Below, piece after piece: positions 32,111 through 42,885 of a stretch of 64,000 bases of DNA. Both the position numbers and the translations under genes were made by a program. This stretch comes from Ovis canadensis (Eukaryota > Chordata > Mammalia > Artiodactyla > Bovidae). The notes below the pieces were generated by a model, which ran no database searches, had not been told where the DNA came from, and saw only the letters and a list, made by a program, of their open reading frames with translations. The stretch's first letter is position 1. Each line of letters starts with the position of its first letter. The stretch lies in contig NC_091255.1 in NCBI RefSeq assembly GCF_042477335.2, forward strand, positions 26,762,501 to 26,826,500. Direction: 5' to 3'.

Positions 32111-33285
32111 TACAAAATCAAGTAAGGTACTAAAAAAGGGTTTAGGTGCTAGAATACTGGTCTGTGTATTAGGGGTGCCTGACAAAAATCCCCGAGCTTC
32201 AGTCTCCATCTCTGCCCTTGGCTCAGGCCTGATAACAAAGTTGCTTGATCATGCATGCAAACATAGGGGCAAGGGGCTTGACATTAGTGCCACGAGTTTA
32301 GAATCAAGGGCCCTATCCCCTAGTATGTAGGTGACATCTTGTGGAGACCTCGAACAAAACCGAGGTTCTGTAGTCAGGAAGAGTCGGAGATGGGGATTCA
32401 TAGCGCTGTCCCAAAGTAGGTCTGTTCGTGTCATTGACTTTGATGTGACCATTACGAACAGCATTTTCAGAGACTTTCTAAAAACACAGCCAACTGATCG
32501 TGCTCTAATGGTAAGTGAAAACACACAGGTCACAGATTCATAGATTCAGAATAAACAAAGCCAGATACGAAGGAAGCATAAAAGACTAGAGGTAGAATAA
32601 CGGGTGATTTCTCTCTCTCTGGGGAAGCTAGTTTGCTCTGCTCATGGCGTGTGTGTGTTTCCTACTGTGAAACTGTATCACGCTTATAATGGTAAACGAA
32701 CTGTATTAAAATACTATTTTAAAGAGTGTTCCGTGTTGTGCTGGAGGGAGATGGGAGAGCTGGTTGACCCCATGTTCACATCTGGACCCACCAGGGACAT
32801 CGGCGCTGGCGGGCGGCCAGGAAGGGTGTTGGTGATAGTGGGAGAGTCGCACAGCTGACCTCAGGGAGCAGCTGTCAAATGGAGGCTGTGTTGCTTAGAA
32901 AAATAATGACGAGGTCACGATCATGCCCTGAGATGGTCCCAGAGAAAAGGAATTAGACACTGTTGGAGGGGATGAAGAGGGCAGAAGCCGTATGACTGGG
33001 GGAAACCCCAGGCCTACAGGGACCCACCCGGCTTTAGGCTTAATAGAAGTAAGAGTGGCTGGCTTTGGGAATTGTCCAAGCTTAGCACCAACAGCCTTGG
33101 GAGGTGGTGAGCCCAGCCTCACTGGGAGGGTTGATGGAGGCTGCTGCCCATGGTCAGGGACACTGTGGTGAGCTTTCCTGCAGTGCCGGGAAACTGGAGA
33201 AGAAGTGCTCAAAGTCCCCTTCCATCTGACAAAGGAGAAGGAAAAAGCTGGAAGGGGAGAAATAATTACCATCGTGGTTAGGAGA
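32111..33285. other. Unassigned unique sequence
   Basis: A 71-codon frame ending after a GTAAGT-like donor (32,514) was considered as an exon but has no convincing acceptor or recognisable protein motif. Confidence 0.4.
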
Positions 33286-33289
33286 GGGG

Positions 33290-33485
33290 ACCTCCCAAGT
33301 GAGTTCAGATCCTGGATCTACTAATTGTCTGTGTGATCTTGGATTAATTTACCGAACCTCTTTGTATCTCAGTCTTCTCATCTGCGAAATGGACATAAAG
33401 TCAGCGTCACTGTGGTAGATGAATGAGAGAGGGTATAAAGGGCTTGGTGTAGGGCCTTCTATACAGTGAGCACTCAATCAATGAG
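33290..33485 (+). mobile_element. MIR SINE relic
   Basis: Well-ordered MIR: gagttcagatcctggatctactaattgtctgtgtgatcttgg, tcagtcttctcatctgcgaaatggac, ccttctatacagtgagcactcaatcaatg. Confidence 0.75.
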
Positions 33486-33489
33486 CTGG

Positions 33490-34130
33490 ACGGCAGCAGG
33501 TTATTTTTCGGGCCCCCTGCAACTTGCTCAGCACCCAGGTCACTCACTTCCTCACGTGTCAGCCATACCGTGTTTGGCATCAGCCTCTGTGGGTCAAATG
33601 TCATGTTCTGTATTTGGCTGAACTAATTTTATCCCAGATTATTTCTGACAGAGTCAACATTCTTCCCTCTCCCGCCTCCGAATCCCCTCAAAAGGTACAC
33701 ATTCTCTGGGCAGGCTGCTCTCTGAGCTTGGTTTCCTTGGCCTCTCTCCCCACGTCGGTGCCCAGAATGTAATAACGAACCCCGTCTCCCAGCCAGGAGC
33801 TGGGTGCCCAGGAATTCCGGCTCCGCTCGGCCAGGTCTGTTTGCCAGCGCATCTGTTTCTAATCAGCACGGTGCAGTGCATTCTTTCTGCCGAGCGAGCG
33901 TGCAGGCCCGGAGCCTGGGGACTGCGCTAATTGATTGCTAAATGGATCCTGTCATTTCCAAAAGAGGCCTCTGGACTTGCCCTTCACTCTGCCTCTGCTC
34001 CCCCTGGGCTGGAGAGCTTAATACTTAACTCGTCCGCTGCTTTTGGAAGAGAGGCACTGCCAATCTTGAACCTCAGTTGGAGGAATTCAGGAGAAGCCTT
34101 ACAAAAGCCCCCGCTCTCTGTAAAGAGATT
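33490..34130. promoter_or_regulatory. Repeat-free block, candidate conserved noncoding sequence
   Basis: No repeat recognised over ~640 bp. A homeodomain-type core taattgattg lies at 33,928-33,937 within a balanced-composition block that does not decay into known repeats. Conservation cannot be judged from one genome; this is only a candidate. Confidence 0.2.
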
Positions 34131-34139
34131 TTCAGCTTA

Positions 34140-34325
34140 AAAAGCTCTTCCGTGAACATGATCCTCTTTCATTCTCCCAGCAGCTCCCTGGAGTTGGCCC
34201 AATGGTGTTGGAGACATGAGAAATATCCAGGTTTAGGCTGTGAGTTGAGTGGCCCTAGGTCACATAGAGTTAGTGGCAGGGAAGAGACTGTCTTGAACCC
34301 GACTTGTGCTGGGTCCAGGTTCTTC
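34140..34325 (-). mobile_element. MIR SINE relic
   Basis: Antisense MIR: tctcccagcagctccctggagttgg, ggccctaggtcacatagagttagtggcaggg. Confidence 0.6.
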
Positions 34326-34638
34326 CCCGAAGCTCAGCCCATCAGCAGTGTCTGGCCAGGGTTTGTCACTGAGGTTGCCAGGGAGAAATGGGGACAGCCC
34401 AGAGTCTGCTGACCGGGCTGCCTGGGACGTCCTGACATCCCAGGCAGCCCAGAAGTGCTGTGGGTGTGTCTGGATGGCCTGTCTTATGAGAGCACCAGGG
34501 TGAGGAAGGTGCACATTCAGGGGTGAAGGACAGCTACCTCCCCCCAGACAGGTCACAGTCTTCCTCCCCCACAATAGCCACCTCTCCTCCCACGCCCTTG
34601 CTCTAAGGGCCCCAGGCTTCCCCAGCACTTGCCGGAGA
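34326..34638. other. Unassigned unique sequence
   Basis: No repeat or exon recognised. Confidence 0.4.
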
Positions 34639-34639
34639 A

Positions 34640-34765
34640 GAAATCGCCGTTTGTGTCCTTATCTGTCCCCTCAGCTTGGAGGCAGGGATGGTTATCCTTT
34701 TGTCTCTAAATCTCCTCCTGGAACAGGGTCTGCTCATAGTAGGTGGTCAATACATGAATGTAGAG
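34640..34765 (+). mobile_element. L2 LINE 3' end
   Basis: gcttggaggcagggatggttatccttttgtct and gaacagggtctgctcatagtaggtggtcaatacatgaatg follow the L2 3' end. Confidence 0.65.
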
Positions 34766-35022
34766 CAAATGACTCATCCTGGACTTTTCCCTCTGATCTC
34801 ATTCTCCTTGCGCTCTTGGCAGAGTTGATCAGCCAGGATGAGATTAAAACCTGCTCTCAGCAGAGCAGTTTCACACTCTGGTGCCTCGGCGCCTGTTGAA
34901 AACCCCCGAGCTTCAGTTTCCATCTCTGCCAAGTGGCGACGGATTCCATGTGTGTCTACCTGGGGCTGCTTGCAGACCATTTGAGCTAATGCAAGTTTGA
35001 ATGCTACACTCATGTAAAGAGG

Positions 35023-35042
35023 GGTGTGTGTGTGTGTGTGTG
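35023..35042. repeat. (GT)n microsatellite
   Basis: About nine to ten GT dinucleotides. Confidence 0.9.
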
Positions 35043-35329
35043 TTCATTTTAATCATTAATGGATTCTGGGCTCCACTCTCCTCCAGAAGCTTCTTCATTG
35101 GTCCAGCTGCCAAAAGAGCTTACTATAGAAACTGGGGTGCAGAGCAGTTCCATCAGTCTGTAAAACTATGAGCCCTCAAAATAAGTCTTGGCTCAGACTA
35201 AGTGCCTCAGAGGGGCAGAAACCAGAAAGGGAGGTCCTTGGCTCCATGGCCTGGATCCTGAGTCCCCACTGCTTCTGTCTCCTCTCCTGTATCCTTACCC
35301 TCGCCCGCATATCAATTCTAACCCTGCTT

Positions 35330-35500
35330 ATGAGATTGAAGAGAACTATACTTGGCTCCTGGAACTCCATCTTCATTGCTGTGTGACTTTGGGGAAACCA
35401 TTTAACCTCTCTGATCTTATGTATAAGATAGGGATAACAGCACATCTTACAGGATTGTTGAGAAGAGTTGCTGAAATAATGAACAAGAATAAGCTTGACA
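35330..35500 (+). mobile_element. MIR SINE relic
   Basis: ctgtgtgactttggggaaaccatttaacctctctgatcttatgtataagatagggataacagcac is one of the better preserved MIRs in the window. Confidence 0.8.
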
Positions 35501-35539
35501 GTGGGTGAGTGTGGGCTGTTCCTGCCATGCTGCAGTGAG

Positions 35540-35965
35540 CTCCTCGGCCCCTGTCTCTTCTCCCCAGACCTCTGCCATCTGGTCCCCCGTGGACACTGCT
35601 CTTGCCATGACCTCCTTTGTGTCCCGATTGCAAAATCCAAAAACTGCTCCATTCGAATCGGCTAGGCCTCCCTGCAGCATTTGGCACTGTGGCCTACTCC
35701 TTCCTGAAAAGCTCTCCCTGAATTTCTGGCCTGCAGTACTCCCTTGGTTCTCCTCCGACTTTTCTGCCCCGGCCGTTTCTGCCCCGTCTCTTCCATGCAG
35801 TCGTCTTCTTTCTCGGCCACAGTCCCAGGGCCTGCTCTTCCGTGGAGTCCTGCATGTACTTTTCTCAGTCTGCAGTCAACAGAGTTTACACAGAGAAAAC
35901 GCAGTCCTTGCCCATAAGAGCTCCGAGTCTGACGATAGCCTGCTCACTGCTCCTGGAGACTGGCA
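35540..35965 (+). mobile_element. Ancient LINE relic (L2/CR1-like)
   Basis: catttggcactgtggcctactccttcctgaaaagctctccc resembles a coding block of old mammalian LINEs; ccttgcccataagagctccgag is another ancient repeat motif. Assignment is weak. The 165-codon open frame over this stretch is therefore not taken as a gene. Confidence 0.35.
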
Positions 35966-36254
35966 GGGGCAAAGTGCTATGCTCATTGCTTCTGGATATT
36001 AACCCATTTGATACTTGCAGGGTTTGATGGATTGGGGCTTGAACCCAGCCCCACGGCGGACACTGGAGTGGTGGCAGCAGATAGTCCCTGGCTCGTCTCA
36101 CCAGCGGGGGAGGAGCTGGGAAGCAGGCCCAGGCTGCACTGTCCATGCCCTGCAGCGCCTGGGGATGGTGTGGGGTGGGCCTGCCCATCAGGCTGGACAC
36201 AGAGAGAAAACGCTGGGGACTCAGAGCTGCAAAACTAGCATCTGATCTGCTTTG

Positions 36255-36335
36255 CCGTTTTCTTTTGTGTGACCCTGGGACAATCATTTACCTCTCTGAG
36301 CCTCAGAGGTGTCAGTGAGGCCTCGTACATAAAAG
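36255..36335 (+). mobile_element. MIR SINE scrap
   Basis: tgtgtgaccctgggacaatcatttacctctctgagcctcag is MIR core. Confidence 0.7.
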
Positions 36336-36388
36336 CATGTATTAGAAAATAAGCAAATGATTGTCATTCTTGAAGCCCTTTGGACCTC

Positions 36389-36609
36389 ACACGTGGTGCT
36401 AGTGGTAAAGAACCCACCTGCCAACGCAGGAGACACAAGAGACGTAGGTTTGATCCCTGAGTCGGGAAGATTCCCTGGAGGAGGGCACAGCAACCCACTC
36501 CAGTATTCTTGCCTGGGGAATCCCCATGGACAGAGGCGCCTTAATTCCTGGGCTACAATCCATGGGGTTGCAAAGAGATGTGATGGAAGCAACTTAGCAT
36601 GCACAAAAA
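36389..36609 (+). mobile_element. Bov-tA SINE
   Basis: Head acacgtggtgctagtggtaaagaaccc, body gcaacccactccagtattcttgcc, end gcaacttagcatgcac. A small insertion (ttaattcctgggctac) separates two body blocks. Confidence 0.9.
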
Positions 36610-36611
36610 CA

Positions 36612-36820
36612 CTTTCAAGCAGGCGTCCCCAGTCTCTGGGACCTAATGACTGATGATCTGAGGTAGGACTGATGTAATAATAATAGAAATGAAACGCACA
36701 AGAAATGTCCTGTGCTTGAATCATCCCGAAACCATCCCCTGCAACCTCAGTCCGTGGAAAAGTTTTCTTCCATGAAACTGGTCGATGGGCCAAACAAGTC
36801 TGGTGACTGCTGCTTTAAAG
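36612..36820. mobile_element. hAT-type DNA transposon with 8-bp target duplication
   Basis: Termini caggcgtccccagtc at 36,620 and gtctggtgactgctg ending at 36,812 form imperfect inverted repeats. The flanks are ctttcaag (36,612-36,619) and ctttaaag (36,813-36,820), 7 of 8 identical, the length expected for hAT. Interior atgactgatgatctgaggt, catcccgaaaccatcccc and tccgtggaaaagttttcttcc match a mammalian Charlie-like non-autonomous element. Confidence 0.88.
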
Positions 36821-36994
36821 CACATGATCCGGTTGGATCCTGACAGAAAAGGGACTTGCTGGAGAGTCCTGTGAGCCGGAGACCCCCCTGGATCTTCAGA
36901 ATTCAGTGGGGGACACCATTCCCTCAGTTCCTCAAGGCAGTGGGGTGTGGGGGGGACCGGCTCGTACCAGGCTCTTCAGCTTTGCTATCGAATT

Positions 36995-37147
36995 TGCTTT
37001 GGACAGAAATCCTGGCAACAGTACCATCATGTCCGTTGTATAAAAAGAAAGGTCAGGGCCCCCCGAGAGGTTAAATGACGTGCCCGTGTCCACGCAGGGG
37101 GTGCCTGGGAGCCAGGTTCTGCCCCAGGGCTGTGCTCCTTCCATCTG
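36995..37147 (-). mobile_element. MIR SINE relic
   Basis: Antisense MIR: gttgtataaaaagaaaggtcagggc, gaggttaaatgacgtgcccgtgtccacgcaggg, gccaggttctgccccagg. Confidence 0.7.
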
Positions 37148-37480
37148 GCCCCTGCCACTCGAGCGCCTTCCCCCGCTCCCGTTCACCAGTCACCAGCCCA
37201 TCCACGGGCTGGTTTCCTGAACGCGCCTGCCTCCTGGGAGCAGGGTTAACCAGCCCGGTCCAGGCATTCATTGCCCATGGCCCACAGGGAGAGCTGTAAA
37301 CAAATTAATATTTGGCGGCACCATTTCCCAGAACTTGCTCATCCCAGGGGGAACTGGGAAAAAAGCAAATGAAAGACGTTTTGAATCCGAGACGGGCTTG
37401 TGGGACATCCTGGGACTTTTCAGAGCTCCGCACCTCCCTGCCTGTTCCATCACGTCAGGTGTGATGTATCAAGCACATGT
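37148..37480. promoter_or_regulatory. Repeat-free block with forkhead and homeodomain motifs
   Basis: TGTAAACA (forkhead consensus) at 37,295-37,302 is followed at once by AATTAAT (homeodomain core) at 37,303-37,309 and TTTGGCGG at 37,311-37,318. No repeat is recognised around them. A candidate enhancer by motif content only. Confidence 0.25.
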
Positions 37481-37484
37481 CTCC

Positions 37485-37670
37485 TGTGCCGAGTGACTTT
37501 GTGTGAACTGTCTCACTGAATGCTGACACCGGTCTCAGGTGGCAGGTACTATTTTTATTCTCAAGTTACAGATGAAGAAACTGAGGCTGGAGGGGGCACA
37601 GCTAGTAAGTGGTGGGACCAGGATTCGAACCTAGGCAGTTGGGTTCCACAGCCTGAGGTTCAAAGCCTCA
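37485..37670 (-). mobile_element. MIR SINE, well preserved
   Basis: ggtggcaggtactatttttattctcaagttacagatgaagaaactgaggc and cagctagtaagtggtgggaccaggattcgaacctaggcag closely follow antisense MIR. Confidence 0.88.
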
Positions 37671-38485
37671 CAGTAGGGAGGATCAGGGAGGGGCTCTGGG
37701 GTGCCTCACAACTCTGTGATTGGCTGGACCTCCTCTCTCCACCCATCCCCATTTCCAGCTGGCCTCTTTCTCCTCGTTCTGGAACCTTCCTTCCGTCTCC
37801 ACTTGGCTGCGCCGCAGGAGATGCTGGCGGAGCCTAGGAGGCCACATCCGTGCCTGGTCTGTGCCCAAGCCTCTCTCAGTGTCCCTAGGTTCCTTCTCAG
37901 TCCACGGCAGAGTTGGCTAGGAGTTTGTTAACATGTTGAAGATTTATCCTGCTCTCTGAAGCTTCTCTTCCTTTGCCTTGCACTGTTTATTGGAATTGTT
38001 CATAGGACACTGTTAAAGGCTAAAACAAAAATCAATAGAAAAATATATATGGGCTCTGGTAGCACTGCTGCCATATAATGACACTTGAAGATGGTTCTCT
38101 GAGGTTTGGATTGTGCTGTCTCCTGATGCTGGGGGCCGGGGCGAGAAGATGGGTTGCGGGGGGTGGGTGGGAAGCAGGGACCAACTTCTTGGCTTGGTCC
38201 TATGGTTTTACACCCTGCTTCCCAAGGATTCAATCTGATGATTCTTCCCGCTTTTGGAGAACTGTGGATTTTCTGAAACCAGGCCTCTCCCAGGCAAGGT
38301 AGCTCAGGAGCCAGTTCCAAAGGTCCTTCCCTGGCTTCTTCCTACATGCTCTGTATTAAGTGTAAAGTCTTCATCATCTCTGGTGTGCAGATGACACATC
38401 CTAGCTTCCCATGTGCGTGCAAGAGTTTCGTCTGCTGGTTATTTCTGTCATACGCTGTGAAAAGAATTGAAAGTGTGTCTCTGTC
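37671..38485. other. Unassigned unique sequence
   Basis: About 0.8 kb with no repeat or exon recognised. Confidence 0.4.
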
Positions 38486-38487
38486 TT

Positions 38488-38691
38488 TTTAAACTTTTGT
38501 TTTGAGGCATAGCTGATTAACAATGTGATAGTTACAGATGAATGGCATGGAGACTGAGCCATACGTATACCTGTATCCATTCTCCCCCAAACTCCCCATC
38601 TGCATAACATTGAGCAGAGTTCCCCGTGCTATGCAGTAGGTCCTTGTTGGTTATTCGTTTTAAATACAGCAGTTTAAAAAAAAAAAAAAAA
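38488..38691 (-). mobile_element. L1 3' UTR fragment with poly(A)-rich end
   Basis: Antisense ruminant L1 3' UTR: gaggcatagctgattaacaatgtg, gagcagagttccccgtgctatgcagtaggtccttgttgg, ending in an A tract at 38,675-38,691. Confidence 0.85.
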
Positions 38692-39250
38692 AAGATGTGT
38701 CTCAAACAGCTATTTTTCCCAAATTTTAAAATGCAGGTTTCTAAAAGGAACTGTACTGAAAAAAATTTTCTTTTCCTCCAATATGTGTCCCCAAGTGGTC
38801 CAAGGGGGCCAGGGTGGGCCTAGGGAAGGTTCCAAGGACAGAGTGGTCACCCAGGGCCGAAACTCAGAGGTGCCAAAGGGCCGAGGCTCTCTGGCCTGAG
38901 CTGGGGACTCAGGTAGAGAAGGGGAAGGGAGGGCAGCAGAGCTGGACTCACGGGCCTGCGGGTGCCTGCAGTGTGAGGTTCGGACAGGTGAACCTGTGGG
39001 GGTGTGGGAGGTGTGTCAAGGCCAGGCAGGACTATGAGGCCCGTGCTGGGCTTCCTGGTAGGGGCGGGGGGCCCAGCCAGGGCAGGGGGCTGCAGTCAGG
39101 GGCCAGACCAAGGACCTGGGTTTGTTGACTATAAACCCAAGTGGAATGAAGTGTGTGATTCAGAGGCAAAACCAAGCCAGCGCAGTCTCCAGGGTGCTTC
39201 CAGGGCAAGGGAAGGCAGAACCTTCAGTTCTGAACAACACATTTTAAATA
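38692..39250. other. Unassigned unique sequence
   Basis: GC-rich from 38,800 to 39,120, with no repeat or exon recognised. Confidence 0.4.
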
Positions 39251-39254
39251 TTAA

Positions 39255-39600
39255 ATGAAGAGAAATAAGAGTTACATTCACAGGGTTCAAATGTAAAAAC
39301 TAAAACACACCAGAGACTTCCCTGATGGTCCAGTGGTTGAGCTGTGCTTCCAGTGTGAGGGGTACAGGTTCCATCTCAGGTTGGGGAAATAAGATGCTGT
39401 GAGGTGCAGCCAAAAATAAAATGTGAAAAAACCCCACACAAACAAGTAAACAGTGAAAAATCTCCCCCTCTTCCCTCTTCCCCGCTCAGTCCCCTCTGTA
39501 ACGATTGTCATTAGTTTCTTAAATATTCTCTGGACTTATATAAGGCTTACATAAGAGACTATAAATATGTTTTTTGTATAAATATCTCCCCTTTATATAC
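39255..39600 (-). mobile_element. Old L1 3' region, split by a CHR SINE
   Basis: Antisense L1: gttacattcacagggttcaaatg before the SINE, then gtgaaaaatctccccctcttccc and ttagtttcttaaatattctctgg after it. Confidence 0.6.
39312..39432 (+). mobile_element. CHR-type SINE
   Basis: agacttccctgatggtccagtggttgagc, cttccagtgtgaggggtacaggttcc, then an A-rich tail. Confidence 0.85.
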
Positions 39601-39754
39601 TAAAGTTGGAAGAATGTACATGTCTCGAGCTTGCTGCTTTATCCTTTTTACATCTGGACCATGTATGTTAACGTCATCACCCAAAGCATCAACTAAACGT
39701 TTTGCACCTGTGACCGGAACTGTGATAAGCTGGTTCTTTGCAGGGTCTGAACCC

Positions 39755-39930
39755 CACTGAATCCTCACAACAATCTTATTTGGTAGGTGTTATTTTTATT
39801 CCTATTGTGTAACTAAGGAAACTAAAATGAGGAGACGTTAAAGGATCTGACTCACGTTTCCCACCGCTTGAGTGGCAGAACTGGGATTTGAACCTGGGAG
39901 ACTGGATTCCAAAGTCTGTCACTACCTCCC
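39755..39930 (-). mobile_element. MIR SINE relic
   Basis: gaatcctcacaacaatcttatttggtaggtgttatttttattcc and gtggcagaactgggatttgaacctgggag are antisense MIR. Confidence 0.85.
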
Positions 39931-40317
39931 GTTCTGACAAGCATGTGGCTGACCCTCTCTTGGCGGGCAGGTCGGTCTCTAACATTGGTGGGGCCAGGAT
40001 AAAAGTGCTAGTTAATGTTTATGTGCCATGCATCAAAATAGTTAAAAGGTATCAATCAATAATCCAAAGTTACAAGTCAAAACTGTTCATATATAACACA
40101 CGAAGAGCTTAACTATGAATTAACAAATTGTCGTATGAAATATCCAGCCTCCGCTCATTCAAATACATCTTTGTAACAATACAATTGACATACAAGTTCA
40201 AAATATAATTGACAAAATGAAAAATCAATAGAAAGCATATTCTTTTATTTAGAGAATACTTTATTAGTTTCTGTAATCAAACCCATGTAGGTAAGACTTT
40301 ACATATTTAGTGTAGTG
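39931..40317. other. Unassigned AT-rich sequence
   Basis: No repeat or gene recognised. Confidence 0.4.
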
Positions 40318-40728
40318 TGTTACCCCTGACTCTCTGTGACCCCATAGACTGCAGCATGCCAGGCTCCCCTGTCCTTCACTGTCTCCCAGAGTTTGCCCAC
40401 TCATGTCCATTGAGTTGATAATGCCATGTAACCATTTCATCCTCTGTTTTCCACTTCTTTTGTGCTCAATCTTTCCCAGCATCAGAGTCTTTTCTGATGA
40501 GTCAGCACTTCGCATCAAGTGGCCCAAGTATTGGAGCTTCAGCATCAGTTCTTCCAATGAATATTCAGGACTGATTTCTTTTAGGATTGACTGGTTTGAT
40601 CTCCTTGCAGTCCAAGGGATGCTCAAGAGTCTTCTCCAGCACCACATTTCGAAAGCATCAATTCTTCAGCTCTTAGCCTTCTTTATGGTCCAACTCTCAC
40701 ATCCGTACATGGCTACTGGAAAAACCAT
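40318..40728 (-). mobile_element. BovB (RTE) LINE 3' fragment
   Basis: Antisense BovB from its 3' end (gactctctgtgaccccatagactgcagc) to catccgtacatggctactgg. The minus-strand frame 40,647-40,264 keeps [19 protein letters not shown] and YSLEELMLKLQYLGHLM, then degrades. Diverged copy; dead. Confidence 0.9.
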
Positions 40729-41304
40729 ATCTTTATTTGTTAAATATCTTTATTCTGTGTGCATTTGTCATAGGCAAGCCCACATCAGGGGCTCTTCTTG
40801 CCCATGTAAGGTTGATTCTGGTAGGAGGAGCAGTTTTCAGTTAACGGAGGTCAAGGTTGCAGGACTTGGGATGTTTAGCATGGGGAAGAAATTATCCCCT
40901 TTTTTCCTCTGCCTTGTCTTTACCCCTGTATCTCTCCTTTCCCATCTTGTTTCTTCTTCATTTCCCCCTTTATTGTCCCTGAAGGGGTGTCATGGACACA
41001 CTCATCCTATGCTGTTGCAGAAAGTAGGAACCATACTAGGGAGTGGGCAGTACATAGAGGGAACTTTGGAGTCAATTGGAGTCGAAGGTTCTAAGTCTGT
41101 CTAGCCTGACATTAGATTGAGCAGCTGGCAAAGGAGGTGGGCTCCCTGCCCCCAGAGGTACCCAGTCATGGGTTTCTGGTACAAAAGGATTTCTGCATTG
41201 GGTAGGGAGTCAGGTTAAAGAGAGAGTCTTTGATTCTGATGCTCCAAAGGGGCCCTCATTCAAGTCTCTGAAGTATCATCCTTTCCAGTCTTGGCATGGC
41301 TGCT
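40729..41304. other. Unassigned unique sequence
   Basis: Lies between two BovB insertions. No repeat or exon recognised. Confidence 0.4.
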
Positions 41305-42440
41305 GAGTGATGGGTTCAGTTCAGTTGCTCAGTCGTGTCCCACTCTTTGCGACCCCATGGACTGCAGAATGCCAGGCTTTCCTGTAAATCACCAACTCCC
41401 AGAGCTTGCTCAGACTCATGTCCATTGAGCCAGTGATGCCATCCAACCTTCTCATCCTCTATCGTCCTCTTCTCCTCCTGCCTTCAATCTTTCCCAGCAT
41501 CAGGGTCTTTCCCAGTGAGTCAGTTTTTCACATCAGGTGGCCAAAGTATTGGAGTTTCAGCTTCAACATCAGTCCTTCCAGTGAATATTCAGGACTGATC
41601 TCCTTTAGGATGGACTGGTTGGATCTCCTTGCAGTCCAAGGGACTCTCAAGAGTCTTCTCCAATACCACAGTTCAAAACCATCAGCTCTTCGGCACTTAG
41701 CTTTCTTTATGGTCCAACTCTCACATCCATACATGGCTATTGGAAAAACCATAGCTTTGACTAGACAGGCCTTTGTCAGGAAAGTAATGTCTCTGCTTTT
41801 TAATATGCTGTCTAGGTTTGTCATAGCTTTTCTTCCAAGGAGAAAACGTCTTTATATTTCATGGCTGCTGTCACCATCTGCAGTGATTTTGGAGCCCAAG
41901 AAAAGAAAGTCTGACACTGTTTCCACTGTTTCCCCATCTATTTGCCATGAAGTGATGTGACCGGATGCTATGATCTCGGTTTTTGGAATGTTGAGTTTTA
42001 AGTCAACCTTTTCGCTCTCCTCTTTCACTTTCATCAAGAGGCCCTTTAGTTCCTTTTCAATTTCTGTCATAAGGGTGATGTCATATGTGTATCTGAGGTT
42101 ATTGATATTTCTCCCGGAAATCTTGATTCTAGCTTGTGCTTCATCCAGCCTGGCATTTCACATGATGTACTCTGCATGTAAGTTAAATAAGCAGGGTGAC
42201 AATATACAGCCTTGATGTACTCCTTTCCCAATTTGGAACCAGTCCATTGTTCCATGTTTTGGTTCTAACTGTTGCTTCTTGACCTGCATACAGATTTCTC
42301 AGGAGGCAGGTCAGGTGGTCTGGTATTCCCATATCATGAAGAATTTTCCACAGTTTGTTGTGATCTACACAGTCAAAGGCTTTGGCATAATCAATAAAGC
42401 AGAAGTTGATGTTTTTCTGGAATTTGCTGGAGTGATGGGT
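41305..42440 (-). mobile_element. BovB (RTE) LINE, 1.1 kb, with target duplication
   Basis: The largest BovB in the window, antisense, 41,316-42,429, between perfect 11-bp repeats gagtgatgggt (41,305-41,315 and 42,430-42,440). It contains the 3' part of the reverse-transcriptase domain and the C-terminal region in at least three broken frames: minus 42,255-42,067, 42,070-41,852 ([39 protein letters not shown]) and 41,824-41,528 ([20 protein letters not shown]). The active-site box expected as YADD is coded by 42,080-42,091 and reads Tyr-Thr-Tyr-Asp, so one catalytic aspartate is lost. The 5' half, with endonuclease, is truncated. Cannot transpose. Confidence 0.93.
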
Positions 42441-42718
42441 CGGGGTATGGCTGGTGGCCAGGTTTGAGTGGAGATTTGAAGATTAGCCAACCGCAGACCA
42501 AAATAGCCACCCCTAACCTCAGTGCACCTAAACTCAAGGATTGAGATTCCCAGCAATGTCCTGGGTAGGGTATGCCCCAGCCTCCCATCTCTGCACCATT
42601 TCCTGAGAAGACATTTGCTTTCCCAGTCAAACCTGCTCCATTATTAATGGTCAGAAACTCACTGATAGGAGGCAGCCTGAGTCTGTGGGGAGAGAACTTC
42701 CTGCCTCAAAGTCAAAGA
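42441..42718. other. Unassigned unique sequence
   Basis: No repeat or exon recognised. Confidence 0.4.
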
Positions 42719-42719
42719 A

Positions 42720-42885
42720 ATGGTTCAGTCCCAGTTCTGCCACTCACTAGCTATGTGAACTTGGGCAAGGCAGATATATTTATTGAGACTCAGTTTCCTC
42801 TGCTGTCAATGGAAATAGTAACAGCCCCATCTGCTATACAAGGGTGTTGGCAGGGGCAAAGGGGAGAATGGGTCTGAACATGGTT
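42720..42885 (+). mobile_element. MIR SINE relic
   Basis: cagtcccagttctgccactcactagctatgtgaacttgggcaaggc and ctcagtttcctctgctgtcaatgg are clear MIR blocks with a short internal insertion. Confidence 0.82.

Noticed and set aside
32331..32543. 71-codon frame followed by a GTAAGT-type splice donor at 32,514
   Set aside because: No good polypyrimidine tract and acceptor upstream, no recognisable protein motif, and an equally long frame on the opposite strand.
35505..36002. 165-codon plus-strand open frame
   Set aside because: Overlaps what looks like ancient LINE-derived sequence; no conserved motif and no exon boundaries.
39559..39768. Minus-strand frame with protein-like composition (VPVTGAKRLVDALGDDVNIH)
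   Set aside because: Runs from an antisense MIR into old L1 sequence; I recognise no family and there are no splice signals.
41316..42429. Active BovB source element
   Set aside because: 5' truncated, several frame breaks, and a catalytic Asp replaced by Tyr.
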